Part shown: in pieces, positions 34,337 through 41,125 of the stretch | How positions within the stretch are numbered: the stretch's first letter is position 1 | Layout of the letters: every line of letters begins with the position of its first letter | Source: an uncultured Bacilli bacterium | Lineage (GTDB): Bacteria > Bacillota_I > Bacilli_A > RF39 > UBA660 | Reading direction: 5' to 3' | DNA: 64,000 nt | Assembly (NCBI GenBank): GCA_934131005.1 | Contig: CAKOYV010000005.1 | Coordinates: 28,600-92,599, forward strand | Position numbers and translations under genes: made by a program | The notes under the pieces: model-generated | Databases searched by the model: none | Seen by the model: the letters and a program-made list of their open reading frames with translations, nothing else | What the model was told of the DNA's origin: nothing

Positions 34337-35878
34337 ATGAATAATAAGAGATTTTATATTAGTACGGCAATAGCTTATACTTCTAGTAAGCCACATATTG
34401 GTAATACTTATGAAGTTGTTTTAGCTGATGCTATAGCTAGATACAAAAGATTAGAAGGGTATGATGTTTATTTTCAGACTGGTACTGATGAACATGGTCA
34501 AAAAATTGAAATTAAGGCACAGGAAGCTGGTATTGAGCCTCAAGAATATGTTGATTTAGTGGCACGTGAGATTAAAGATATTTGGGATGTTATGAATACG
34601 AGTTATGATAGATTTGTTAGAACAACAGAAAAAGGGCATATGGAAACTGTCCAAAAGATATTTAAGAAATTTTATGATCAAGGTGATATTTATAAGGGAG
34701 AATATAAGGGGCTTTATTGTACTCCTTGTGAGTCTTTTTGGACTGAAAGTCAATTAGTTGATGGAAAATGTCCTGATTGTGGAAGAGAAGTTAAAGAAAC
34801 TTGTGAGGAAGCTTATTTCTTTAAAATGAGTAAATATGCTGATTGGTTGCTTAATTATATTGAAACACATCCTGATTTTATTCAACCAAAATCTCGTGAA
34901 CATGAAATTGTTAATAATTTTATTAAACCTGGACTTCAAGATTTATGTGTATCTAGGACAAGTTTTAAGTGGGGGATTCCTGTTTCTTTTGATGATAAGC
35001 ACGTTATTTATGTTTGGATAGATGCTCTTACTAATTATATAACAACACTTGGATATGATGTTGATGGTAATTGTGGTGAGATGTTTTCAAAATATTGGCC
35101 AGCTGATGTACATTTGATTGGTAAAGATATTTTAAGATTTCATACTATTTATTGGCCTATTATGTTGCATGCTCTAAATTTAGAATTGCCTAAACAAATA
35201 TTTGGTCATCCTTGGCTTTTGTATGGAAATGATAAGATGAGTAAGAGTAAGGGAAATATTGTTTATGCTGATGATTTGGTTAGAGAATTTGGAGTAGATG
35301 CTATTAGATTTTATTTACTTCATGAAATACCTTTTAGTAGTGATGGAACTTTTACTCGTGATTTATTGATTGAGAGTATTAATACAAATTTAGCTAATGT
35401 TTTAGGTAATTTAGTAAATAGAACTATTGGAATGGTTAATAAATATTTTGATGGTGTTGTTGATAATACAATGATTGGTGAAGATATAGATAAAGATTTT
35501 ATTGATGAAGTTATTTGTAGTAGAGATTTAGTTGATAAGAGTATGAATGAACTTAGAGTTGCTGATGCTTTAGATAATATTTTTTCTATTTATAGAAGAT
35601 GTAACAAATATATTGATGAGACAATGCCTTGGGTTCTTGCTAAAGATAGTGCTAAAAAAGATAGACTTGCTACGGTTTTATATAATTTAGTAGAAGCAAT
35701 TAGATTTGAAACAGTTTTATTACAAGCGTTTTTACCTGATACTAGTGCTAAGATATTTAAGCAATTAAATACTAGTATTACTAGTTATGATAGTTTAGAT
35801 AAGTTTGGTTATTATGAATCTGGTACTAAATTAGGTGATGCTTATGTATTGTTTAAAAGAATAGATATTAAGGAATAG
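34337..35878 (+). CDS. metG: Methionyl-tRNA synthetase (without C-terminal tRNA-binding domain)
   Basis: A class I synthetase charging tRNA-Met. It has the HIGH box as PHIGN (19-23), a zinc knuckle (CTPC...CPDC), GTDEHGQKIEIKAQEAG, the WPADVHLIGKDILRFH core and the KMSKSKGN loop near 300. At 513 residues it ends shortly after the anticodon-binding helices, lacking the Trbp111-like dimer domain that brings Bacillus MetS to about 660. ATG at 34337 is preceded by GGAGGG; the earlier in-frame ATG at 34319 would include that site. Neighbour of tatD as in Bacillus (metS-yabD). Confidence 0.96.
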   Translation: MNNKRFYISTAIAYTSSKPHIGNTYEVVLADAIARYKRLEGYDVYFQTGTDEHGQKIEIKAQEAGIEPQEYVDLVAREIKDIWDVMNTSYDRFVRTTEKGHMETVQKIFKKFYDQGDIYKGEYKGLYCTPCESFWTESQLVDGKCPDCGREVKETCEEAYFFKMSKYADWLLNYIETHPDFIQPKSREHEIVNNFIKPGLQDLCVSRTSFKWGIPVSFDDKHVIYVWIDALTNYITTLGYDVDGNCGEMFSKYWPADVHLIGKDILRFHTIYWPIMLHALNLELPKQIFGHPWLLYGNDKMSKSKGNIVYADDLVREFGVDAIRFYLLHEIPFSSDGTFTRDLLIESINTNLANVLGNLVNRTIGMVNKYFDGVVDNTMIGEDIDKDFIDEVICSRDLVDKSMNELRVADALDNIFSIYRRCNKYIDETMPWVLAKDSAKKDRLATVLYNLVEAIRFETVLLQAFLPDTSAKIFKQLNTSITSYDSLDKFGYYESGTKLGDAYVLFKRIDIKE

Positions 35879-35906
35879 ATAATTTAAATTTGTCTATTCT
35901 TTTTTC
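35871..35906 (+). terminator. metG terminator
   Basis: Stem GGAATAGA / TCTATTCT (first pair G-U) across a 13-base loop, followed by six T. The stem uses the last codons of metG. Confidence 0.75.
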
Positions 35907-36062
35907 GACATTCTTTTTTATTATGTAGTGTTATTATTAATTTACAGAAGAAAAATGTAAAATTATTGTAATGATTAAATAAATATTTACAGAAAATTTT
36001 ATATTTGATATTATGGATTTAGGTAGTGTTGCGGTAATTAAATAATGAAAGGAACGAGAGCA

Positions 36063-36233
36063 ATGCTTAATAAAGTTAAAAATCAAGAAAATATTATTAT
36101 GATGTTTTTTGTAGTAACATTAGTTTGTGTTGGAGTTTATGTGATTAGGGATAAAAATATAATTGATGTTATTTATTTAGGAGTATTAGGATATTATTTT
36201 AGTAGATTTTTAATTATAAGATATAGGAGGTAA
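36063..36233 (+). CDS. 56-residue two-helix membrane protein
   Basis: Starts MLNKVKNQENIIMMFFVVTL and has two hydrophobic segments (about 11-28 and 34-50) ending in a positive RYRR tail. AAAGGA lies nine bases upstream of the ATG at 36063; the ATG at 36045 overlaps it. The gene ends four bases before tatD and likely shares its mRNA. No family recognised. Confidence 0.6.
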   Translation: MLNKVKNQENIIMMFFVVTLVCVGVYVIRDKNIIDVIYLGVLGYYFSRFLIIRYRR

Positions 36234-36237
36234 TTTG

Positions 36238-36996
36238 ATGGTTGATACACATTGTCATATTTTTAGTGAATATTATGATGATATTCAAGGTGTTATTGAT
36301 AGAGCGATGGAGGCAGGAGTTAGAGCTTTGATTGTTAATGGCTACGATATGGCTAGTAATAAAGAGGTTTTAGAACTTGTTAAAAAGTATGATATTGTGT
36401 ATGGGGCTTTAGGAATCCAACCTGAAGAGGTTGATGATGTTTTAGAAGAAGATTTAAAGTTTATTGAAGAGCATATTAATGATGAATTTATAGTGGCTGT
36501 AGGTGAGATAGGGCTTGATTATCATTATGAGTGTGATAAAGAGAAGCAAAAAGAAATATTTAAGAGACAGTTAGAAATAGCTGCTAAATATAATAAACCT
36601 GTTATAGTTCATAGTAGAGATTGTATTCAAGAAACTTATGATATATTAAAAATGTTTCCTGTTAAGGGAATAATGCACTGTTATAGTGGAAGTGTTGAAA
36701 TGGCTCACTTGTTTAATAAGCTTGGTTTTATGTTGGGAATTGGAGGTATTTGTACTTTTAAGAATGCTAATAGAATAATTGAGGTAATAAAAAATATTGA
36801 TTTGGAATATATTGTATTGGAAACAGATTGCCCTTATTTAGCTCCTGTACCATATCGTGGGCGTGTTAATGAGCCTAGTTATATTCCTGTTATCTTGCAG
36901 AGAATTAGTGATGTTAAAGGTATGAATTATAAAGAAGTAGAAGCTGCTACAACTTTGAATGTTTTGCGCTTATTTGACAAAAATGTAAAGTTATGA
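36238..36996 (+). CDS. tatD: TatD-family metal-dependent DNase/hydrolase
   Basis: A 252-residue TIM-barrel metallohydrolase (Bacillus YabD). Metal ligands are visible in DTHCHIF, the GEIGLDYHY strand (Glu), VIVHSRD, MHCYSG and the C-terminal ETDCPYLAPVPYRG with Asp. Members show 3'-5' exonuclease and D-aminoacyl-tRNA deacylase activities; the true substrate here is open. The ATG at 36238 has AGGAGG upstream. Follows metG as in Bacillus; rnmV and a G5-domain gene normally next are replaced by the SleB-like gene. Confidence 0.93.
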   Translation: MVDTHCHIFSEYYDDIQGVIDRAMEAGVRALIVNGYDMASNKEVLELVKKYDIVYGALGIQPEEVDDVLEEDLKFIEEHINDEFIVAVGEIGLDYHYECDKEKQKEIFKRQLEIAAKYNKPVIVHSRDCIQETYDILKMFPVKGIMHCYSGSVEMAHLFNKLGFMLGIGGICTFKNANRIIEVIKNIDLEYIVLETDCPYLAPVPYRGRVNEPSYIPVILQRISDVKGMNYKEVEAATTLNVLRLFDKNVKL

Positions 36997-37002
36997 TAGA
37001 AT
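36974..37002 (+). promoter_or_regulatory. Promoter of the SleB-like hydrolase
   Basis: TTGACA 36974-36979, 17-base spacer, TAGAAT 36997-37002, lying over the end of tatD. Confidence 0.65.
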
Positions 37003-37041
37003 TATATTTGCCTGAGAGAAAAATTTAAGAGGTGATATATA

Positions 37042-37806
37042 ATGAAAAAAATAGTATCTAATGTATTAATTGTTTCTACGCAATTAATTATTGGCGGACT
37101 ATTTTTGTTTATGTTATTTTCAGATAATAATGAGGATAATAAAGTCGTAGTTGTAGAAAACGATAATTTAAATAAGATGGCAGATGCTGTTTCTGAACTT
37201 TTTGTAGCAGACCAAACTGATAATGCTAATGTTGATTCTACTAAAGAAGTAGATTTGATTAGTGAAGAGGAGAGAAAAGCTCAAGAAGAAGCAGAAGCTA
37301 AGGCTAAAGCAGAGGCAGAGGCGAAAGCTAAAGCAGAAGCAGAAGCAAAGGCTAAGGCAGAAGCTGAGGCAAAAGCAAAGGCTGAAGAGGAAGCAAGAAA
37401 TGCTATAACTGTTAGTGCTAATGGTTATACTTCAAAGCCTGCAGCTGGTTTTAATGTTACTACTGGTAATAGAACGTATAGTTTGAGTAGTAGTGATTTT
37501 GCTATTTTAGCTACTGTTGTTAATTGTGAGGCTAATAGTAGTTATAAAGATGATGTTTTAGGAGTAATGTCAGTTATACTTAATAGAGCTGATAGAAATG
37601 GAACATCGCCAGTGTCGGTTGTTGCTGCATATGGTCAATTTAGTTGTTATACTGGAGCAGGAACTACGGTTTCTGAGTCGGTTGCTAGAGTTATGAGAGA
37701 TGCTTTAGAGAATGGAATTAGAAATAATAGATTTTATTCTTTTGGTTCTTGGACGTCTGGTAGAAGTAATAACTATATTGCTAATGGTGGTAATAGATAT
37801 TACTAG
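37042..37806 (+). CDS. SleB-type cell-wall hydrolase with Ala-Lys-Glu rod
   Basis: 254 residues: an N-terminal membrane anchor (7-25), an acidic linker, a low-complexity helix built on AEAKAK repeats (about 80-118) and a C-terminal Hydrolase_2 domain (150-254). The domain shows FAILATVVNCEANSSYKDDV with the catalytic Glu163, VILNRA, the QFSCYTG loop and the SFGSWTSG-NNYIANGGNRYY end. This is the fold of SleB, the spore-cortex lytic transglycosylase, and of vegetative CwlJ-like relatives. The charged helix probably spans to the peptidoglycan. Sits in the yabE slot between tatD and ksgA, suggesting functional replacement. Own promoter and terminator. Confidence 0.87.
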   Translation: MKKIVSNVLIVSTQLIIGGLFLFMLFSDNNEDNKVVVVENDNLNKMADAVSELFVADQTDNANVDSTKEVDLISEEERKAQEEAEAKAKAEAEAKAKAEAEAKAKAEAEAKAKAEEEARNAITVSANGYTSKPAAGFNVTTGNRTYSLSSSDFAILATVVNCEANSSYKDDVLGVMSVILNRADRNGTSPVSVVAAYGQFSCYTGAGTTVSESVARVMRDALENGIRNNRFYSFGSWTSGRSNNYIANGGNRYY

Positions 37807-37807
37807 T

Positions 37808-37837
37808 AAAAAGAGAGTTTTATCGACTCTCTTTTTT
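37808..37837 (+). terminator. Terminator of the SleB-like gene
   Basis: AAAAAGAGAGT pairs with ACTCTCTTTTT across a 7-base loop, with T run. Confidence 0.88.
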
Positions 37838-37891
37838 GCTATTTTATTTTATCTATGATATACTAAGATTATGTTTTTTGGGGTGATATTA

Positions 37892-38683
37892 ATGGATAAA
37901 TTTGAATATAAAAAATCATTGGGACAAAATTTTTTGAAGGATGAGAATATTGTAAATAAAATTGTTGATAGTGCTTTAATTGATGATGATACATTGGTTA
38001 TAGAGATTGGACCTGGACAAGGAGCTATTTCTAAATTGATAGTTCCTAAAGCTAAATTTACTATTTTATATGAAATTGATAATAGATTGGAAGGGTATTT
38101 AAATAATCTTCTTAAAGATAGTAATAATTATAAGATTATTATGAATGATTTTTTAAAAGAAGATGTTAGAAGTGAGATACAAAATTATGATTATAAGAAG
38201 TTATATGTAGTTGCTAATTTGCCATATTATATTACTACTCCAATAGTTAGTAAATTTATAGATGATGGCATTTTTCCTGATAAAATAGTTGTTATGGTTC
38301 AAAAAGAAGTGGCACTTAGGTATGCTGCTAAGCCTAATAGTCGTGATTATGGTGCTCTTACTGTTTTTTTGAATTATTATTATAATATAAAAAAGCTTTT
38401 TAACGTTGATAAGAGGTGTTTTATACCAGTTCCTGGTGTTGATAGTGCTGTTGTTTGTATGGAATTAAAGAAAGATAGATTGCCAGTTAATGATATTAAA
38501 ATATTTAATAAATTGGTTAGAGATAGTTTTAAATATAAACGAAAAAATTTACGAAATAATTTACGTGGGTATGATTTGGAAAAAATTGAAAAAGTATTGC
38601 GTGAGTATAATATGGATTTAAATATTAGGGCAGAAGTACTTAGTTGTGATATTTTTGTGGAGATTGCTAATGAACTAAAGTGA
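37892..38683 (+). CDS. rsmA: 16S rRNA (adenine1518/1519-N6)-dimethyltransferase KsgA
   Basis: RsmA/KsgA dimethylates two adenines near the 3' end of 16S rRNA during 30S maturation. KKSLGQNFLKDENIVNKIVD is the family start, motif I is VIEIGPGQGAISKLI, motif IV is VANLPYYITTPIVSKF (NLPYY), and the C terminus has FKYKRKNLRNNLRG. 263 residues. ATG at 37892 follows GGGGTGAT; a longer frame from 37871 is not supported. ksgA-yabG-veg order is as in Bacillus. Confidence 0.96.
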   Translation: MDKFEYKKSLGQNFLKDENIVNKIVDSALIDDDTLVIEIGPGQGAISKLIVPKAKFTILYEIDNRLEGYLNNLLKDSNNYKIIMNDFLKEDVRSEIQNYDYKKLYVVANLPYYITTPIVSKFIDDGIFPDKIVVMVQKEVALRYAAKPNSRDYGALTVFLNYYYNIKKLFNVDKRCFIPVPGVDSAVVCMELKKDRLPVNDIKIFNKLVRDSFKYKRKNLRNNLRGYDLEKIEKVLREYNMDLNIRAEVLSCDIFVEIANELK

Positions 38684-38698
38684 TTTGGTTCTTTTTTT
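38672..38698 (+). terminator. ksgA terminator
   Basis: 8-bp stem GAACTAAA / TTTGGTTC (one G-U) with loop GTGA and seven T; overlaps the stop codon. Confidence 0.75.
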
Positions 38699-38731
38699 TA
38701 CCTTTTTACATATAGTTAGATGGGTGGTTTT

Positions 38732-39499
38732 ATGATTAGAGTTGGAGATCTTGTTACTAGAAGTTCTTATAATAATGATATTGTATTTAAAGTTATTGAT
38801 ATGCAAGGAGATAATTGTATTTTATATGGTGTGTGTATTAGATTATCTGCTGATAGTCCTGTTAGAGATTTGAATTTGTATAATAATGATATTGTTGATG
38901 ATGATTTTGTACCGGAATTTGATGATTATAAAACGTTGGATAGAAATGAGTATTTTTATTTGCCTGGAAAAGTCTTACACATTGATGGCGATAAGGATTT
39001 TTTGAATAAGAGTATGAATTTTTATAGAAAAAATAAGATTAAAGCTTATGGTGTATATTCATCTGAGAGTGATTTGCCTGATAATATATATAATTATTTG
39101 GAGAAATATAATCCTGATATTGTAGTTATGACGGGACATGATGCTTTGTTTAGAAAGAGAAGAAGTAATGGTAGTTATAAGAATACAGATAGTTTTGTTA
39201 TGGCTGTTAGGGAGGCTAGGAGGTATGAAAAGTCTCATGAGAAGCTTATTATTATTGCAGGAGCATGTCAGTCTAATTATGAGGAATTGATTAAGGCGGG
39301 AGCTAATTTTGCATCTAGTCCTAAGAGAATTAATATTCATGCTTTAGATCCTGCGATTATTGCAAGTGCATTATCTTTTTCAGATAAAAATGATAATATA
39401 GATTTAATAAATATTTTGGATAAAACTAAATATGGTCCTGATGGGATAGGTGGGATTATCACTAAGGGAACAATGTATGTAGGATATCCTAGAGAATAA
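38732..39499 (+). CDS. yabG: Sporulation-specific protease YabG
   Basis: A 255-residue peptidase family U57 protein. It starts IRVGDLVTRSSYNNDIVFKV, with the family core PGKVLHIDGDKDFLNKSMNF, IVVMTGHDALFRKR, FVMAVREARRYEKSHEKLIIIAGACQSNYEELIKAGANFASSPKRINIHALDPA and the C-terminal TKYGPDGIGGIITKGTM. In Bacillus it is made under SigK and processes spore-coat proteins. The ATG at 38732 follows GGGTGG; that at 38720 lacks a ribosome-binding site. Its presence strongly favours a sporulating ancestor. Confidence 0.93.
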   Translation: MIRVGDLVTRSSYNNDIVFKVIDMQGDNCILYGVCIRLSADSPVRDLNLYNNDIVDDDFVPEFDDYKTLDRNEYFYLPGKVLHIDGDKDFLNKSMNFYRKNKIKAYGVYSSESDLPDNIYNYLEKYNPDIVVMTGHDALFRKRRSNGSYKNTDSFVMAVREARRYEKSHEKLIIIAGACQSNYEELIKAGANFASSPKRINIHALDPAIIASALSFSDKNDNIDLINILDKTKYGPDGIGGIITKGTMYVGYPRE

Positions 39500-39511
39500 G
39501 GGGGAATATTA

Positions 39512-39733
39512 TTGACTATTGAGAAAATAAGGAAAGATATTAATAAAAATTTGGGAAATGAGGTTAAAATCATTCATAATGAAGGTAGAAATAAGATATA
39601 TGAATATACAGGAAAAGTTGTTGAAGTTTACAATAATATATTTATAATTTTAGATAATGATAATGATAGTAAAAGAAGTTTTAGTTATTATGATGTTTTG
39701 ACAGAAACAGTAAAAGTTTCTTTTAAATTGTAA
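39512..39733 (+). CDS. veg: Veg protein
   Basis: A 73-residue Veg family protein (EKIRKDINKNLGNEVKIIHN, GRNKIYEYTGKVVEVYNNIFII, RSFSYYDVLTETVKVSF), an Sm-like small barrel linked to biofilm matrix control in Bacillus. TTG start at 39512 with GGGGGAA upstream. Lies 12 bases after yabG, so it is read with it or from an internal promoter. The yabG-veg-spoVG order is Bacillus-like with sspF, ispE and purR missing between. Confidence 0.92.
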   Translation: MTIEKIRKDINKNLGNEVKIIHNEGRNKIYEYTGKVVEVYNNIFIILDNDNDSKRSFSYYDVLTETVKVSFKL

Positions 39734-39761
39734 AATTATAAGTAAAATTATGGTAAAAATA

Positions 39762-39790
39762 TTGACTTTTTTAAATTATATATATAAAAT
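39762..39790 (+). promoter_or_regulatory. Promoter of spoVG
   Basis: TTGACT 39762-39767, 17-base spacer, TAAAAT 39785-39790: a SigA-type promoter. No clear SigH box is seen, unlike Bacillus spoVG. Confidence 0.7.
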
Positions 39791-39833
39791 GTATTTAGAA
39801 AATAATATTTTCTAGAAGGAGAGTTGATACAGA

Positions 39834-40091
39834 ATGAAGATTACTTCAGTTAATGTACACAAAATTGAAAAAGAAAATTCTCGTATGAAAGGTATCGCAG
39901 TTGTTACTCTTGATGATTGTTTTGTTGTTAAGGGTATTAGAATTATAGATGGTGATAATGGTTTATTTATCGCTATGCCTAGTAAAACTACTGCAACTGG
40001 AGAACATAGTGACATAGCTCATCCAATTAATAAAGAGACTCGTCAAATGTTTGAAGAAGCTATTATTAAAGCATATAATGAAGCTGAATAG
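39834..40091 (+). CDS. spoVG: SpoVG RNA/DNA-binding regulator
   Basis: An 85-residue SpoVG. MKITSVNVHKIEKENSRMKG, VTLDDCFVVKGIRIIDGDNGLFIAMPSK and the HPINKETRQMFEEAI helix match the family almost throughout. SpoVG affects septum placement during sporulation and acts as a global RNA-binding regulator in other Firmicutes. AAGGAGAG precedes the ATG. Own promoter and a strong terminator. Confidence 0.96.
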   Translation: MKITSVNVHKIEKENSRMKGIAVVTLDDCFVVKGIRIIDGDNGLFIAMPSKTTATGEHSDIAHPINKETRQMFEEAIIKAYNEAE

Positions 40092-40107
40092 TTTTTCTTT
40101 TGATTTT

Positions 40108-40134
40108 GAACTTCTTTTGAAGTTCTTTTTTTTT
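40108..40134 (+). terminator. spoVG terminator
   Basis: Perfect stem GAACTTC / GAAGTTC, loop TTTT, nine T. Confidence 0.92.
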
Positions 40135-40168
40135 AATCTTTTCATAAAATATTATGGGAGGATAATTT

Positions 40169-40462
40169 ATGGACAAAGTAAAGGAATTAGAAAATTCGTT
40201 TAATCATGGAATTTCAATTGCAGAGAGAAAAAATATAATTGTTACAGGTGTTAAGAAAATAGAGAGTTTTGATAACGAGGAATTTATGATGGATACAACT
40301 TTAGGATTTTTAGTTATTAAGGGAAGTGGATTAGAAATAATCAAATTAGATACTTATCAGGGGAATGTTTCTATTAAAGGACAAGTTGATAGTCTTAGTT
40401 ATATGGAAAATGGTATAAAAAAAGATAAAGATAATTCCTTTATTAGTAAGTTATTTAAATAA
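40169..40462 (+). CDS. yabP: Sporulation protein YabP
   Basis: A 97-residue protein with the YabP/YqfC fold: the core NIIVTGVKKIESFDNEEFMM, LGFLVIKGSGLEIIKLDTYQGNVSIKG aligns with Bacillus YabP throughout, ending ISKLFK. YabP is a mother-cell (SigE) protein needed for correct cortex formation. GGGAGG upstream of ATG. Its stop overlaps the yabQ start by one base. Confidence 0.9.
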   Translation: MDKVKELENSFNHGISIAERKNIIVTGVKKIESFDNEEFMMDTTLGFLVIKGSGLEIIKLDTYQGNVSIKGQVDSLSYMENGIKKDKDNSFISKLFK

Positions 40463-40740
40463 TGAATTTAAAGGTACAATTATATTCTTTTATAGCATCT
40501 TTTATTTATGGATTTTTCTTTTTTTTGATGTTAGAAATTAATTCAAGATTTATTTATTCTTCTTCAAAAATTGTTAGGATTATAGCATCCTTTTTGTTTG
40601 TTATTGTAAATGTTTTTCTTTATTTTATTATTCTTATGAGAATTAATAATGGTTATATTCATATATATTTCTTTTTATGTATAATTTTAGGGTATATGAT
40701 GTGTAAAGCTTGTTATAAATTTATTTGTAAAAAGAAATAG
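40462..40740 (+). CDS. yabQ: Spore cortex protein YabQ-like membrane protein
   Basis: 92 residues with three hydrophobic segments (about 5-24, 35-55 and 62-84). The opening LKVQLYSFIASFIYGFFFFLMLEINSR resembles the YabQ start. Bacillus YabQ is larger, so this is a minimal version. The call rests mostly on its place, overlapping yabP and preceding divIC, the exact Bacillus order yabP-yabQ-divIC. Confidence 0.75.
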   Translation: MNLKVQLYSFIASFIYGFFFFLMLEINSRFIYSSSKIVRIIASFLFVIVNVFLYFIILMRINNGYIHIYFFLCIILGYMMCKACYKFICKKK

Positions 40741-40753
40741 TTTGTGCTATAAT
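40725..40753 (+). promoter_or_regulatory. Promoter of divIC
   Basis: TTGTAA 40725-40730, 17-base spacer, TATAAT 40748-40753 with TGC before it; starts inside the end of yabQ, so divIC can be made in vegetative cells. Confidence 0.7.
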
Positions 40754-40779
40754 TTATTTTAAGGTAGAGGTGGTTAGTA

Positions 40780-41082
40780 ATGGTTAAGAAGAAGCATAAA
40801 TATACTAAAAAAACTAAAGGTAGAATGTTTGTTGTTTTTGTGTTTTTTGGTGCTATTATATCTACTTTAGGATATACGTTAATTAATAATTTGCAACAAA
40901 TTAATAGTATGAGTCATGAAAAAACTAGTTTAAAGAAAGAAAAAATAACGCTTAAGGATAAACAAGAATCTTTAGAGGCTGATATAGATAGACTTTCTGA
41001 CTCAGAGTATATTGCTAGATATGCTAGAGAGAAATATTTTTATTCTAAGGGTGGCGAATTAATTTTAAGAATTGATAGTTAA
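40780..41082 (+). CDS. divIC: Septum formation initiator DivIC/FtsB-like
   Basis: 100 residues: a basic cytoplasmic N terminus (KKKHKYTKKTKGR), one membrane helix (MFVVFVFFGAIISTLGYTLI, about 15-34), a coiled coil (LQQINSM...LKDKQESLEADIDRLSD) and the family C-terminal motif DSEYIARYAREKYFYSKGGE. With FtsL and DivIB it activates septal peptidoglycan synthesis. AGAGGTGG lies before the ATG. Confidence 0.9.
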   Translation: MVKKKHKYTKKTKGRMFVVFVFFGAIISTLGYTLINNLQQINSMSHEKTSLKKEKITLKDKQESLEADIDRLSDSEYIARYAREKYFYSKGGELILRIDS

Positions 41083-41125
41083 AAAAAGAAGAACTCCAAT
41101 TTTATTTTTGAGGTTCTTCTTTTTT
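41082..41125. terminator. Shared terminator of divIC and ftsH
   Basis: 13-bp perfect stem (AAAAAAGAAGAAC / GTTCTTCTTTTTT) around an 18-base loop; A and T flanks serve both converging genes. It overlaps the ftsH 3' end. Confidence 0.85.

Noticed and set aside
35904..35910. Single TTCGACA after the metG terminator
   Set aside because: One isolated heptamer without phased partners or a promoter; expected by chance.
37280..37390. Repetitive GCAGAAGC-like DNA as a repeat array or CRISPR
   Set aside because: It is in-frame coding sequence for the AEAKAK helix of the SleB-like protein; units are contiguous without spacers.
38700..38731. SigK-type promoter before yabG
   Set aside because: A CATATAGTTA element is suggestive but departs from the CATAnnnTA consensus and no proper -35 is found; left uncalled.
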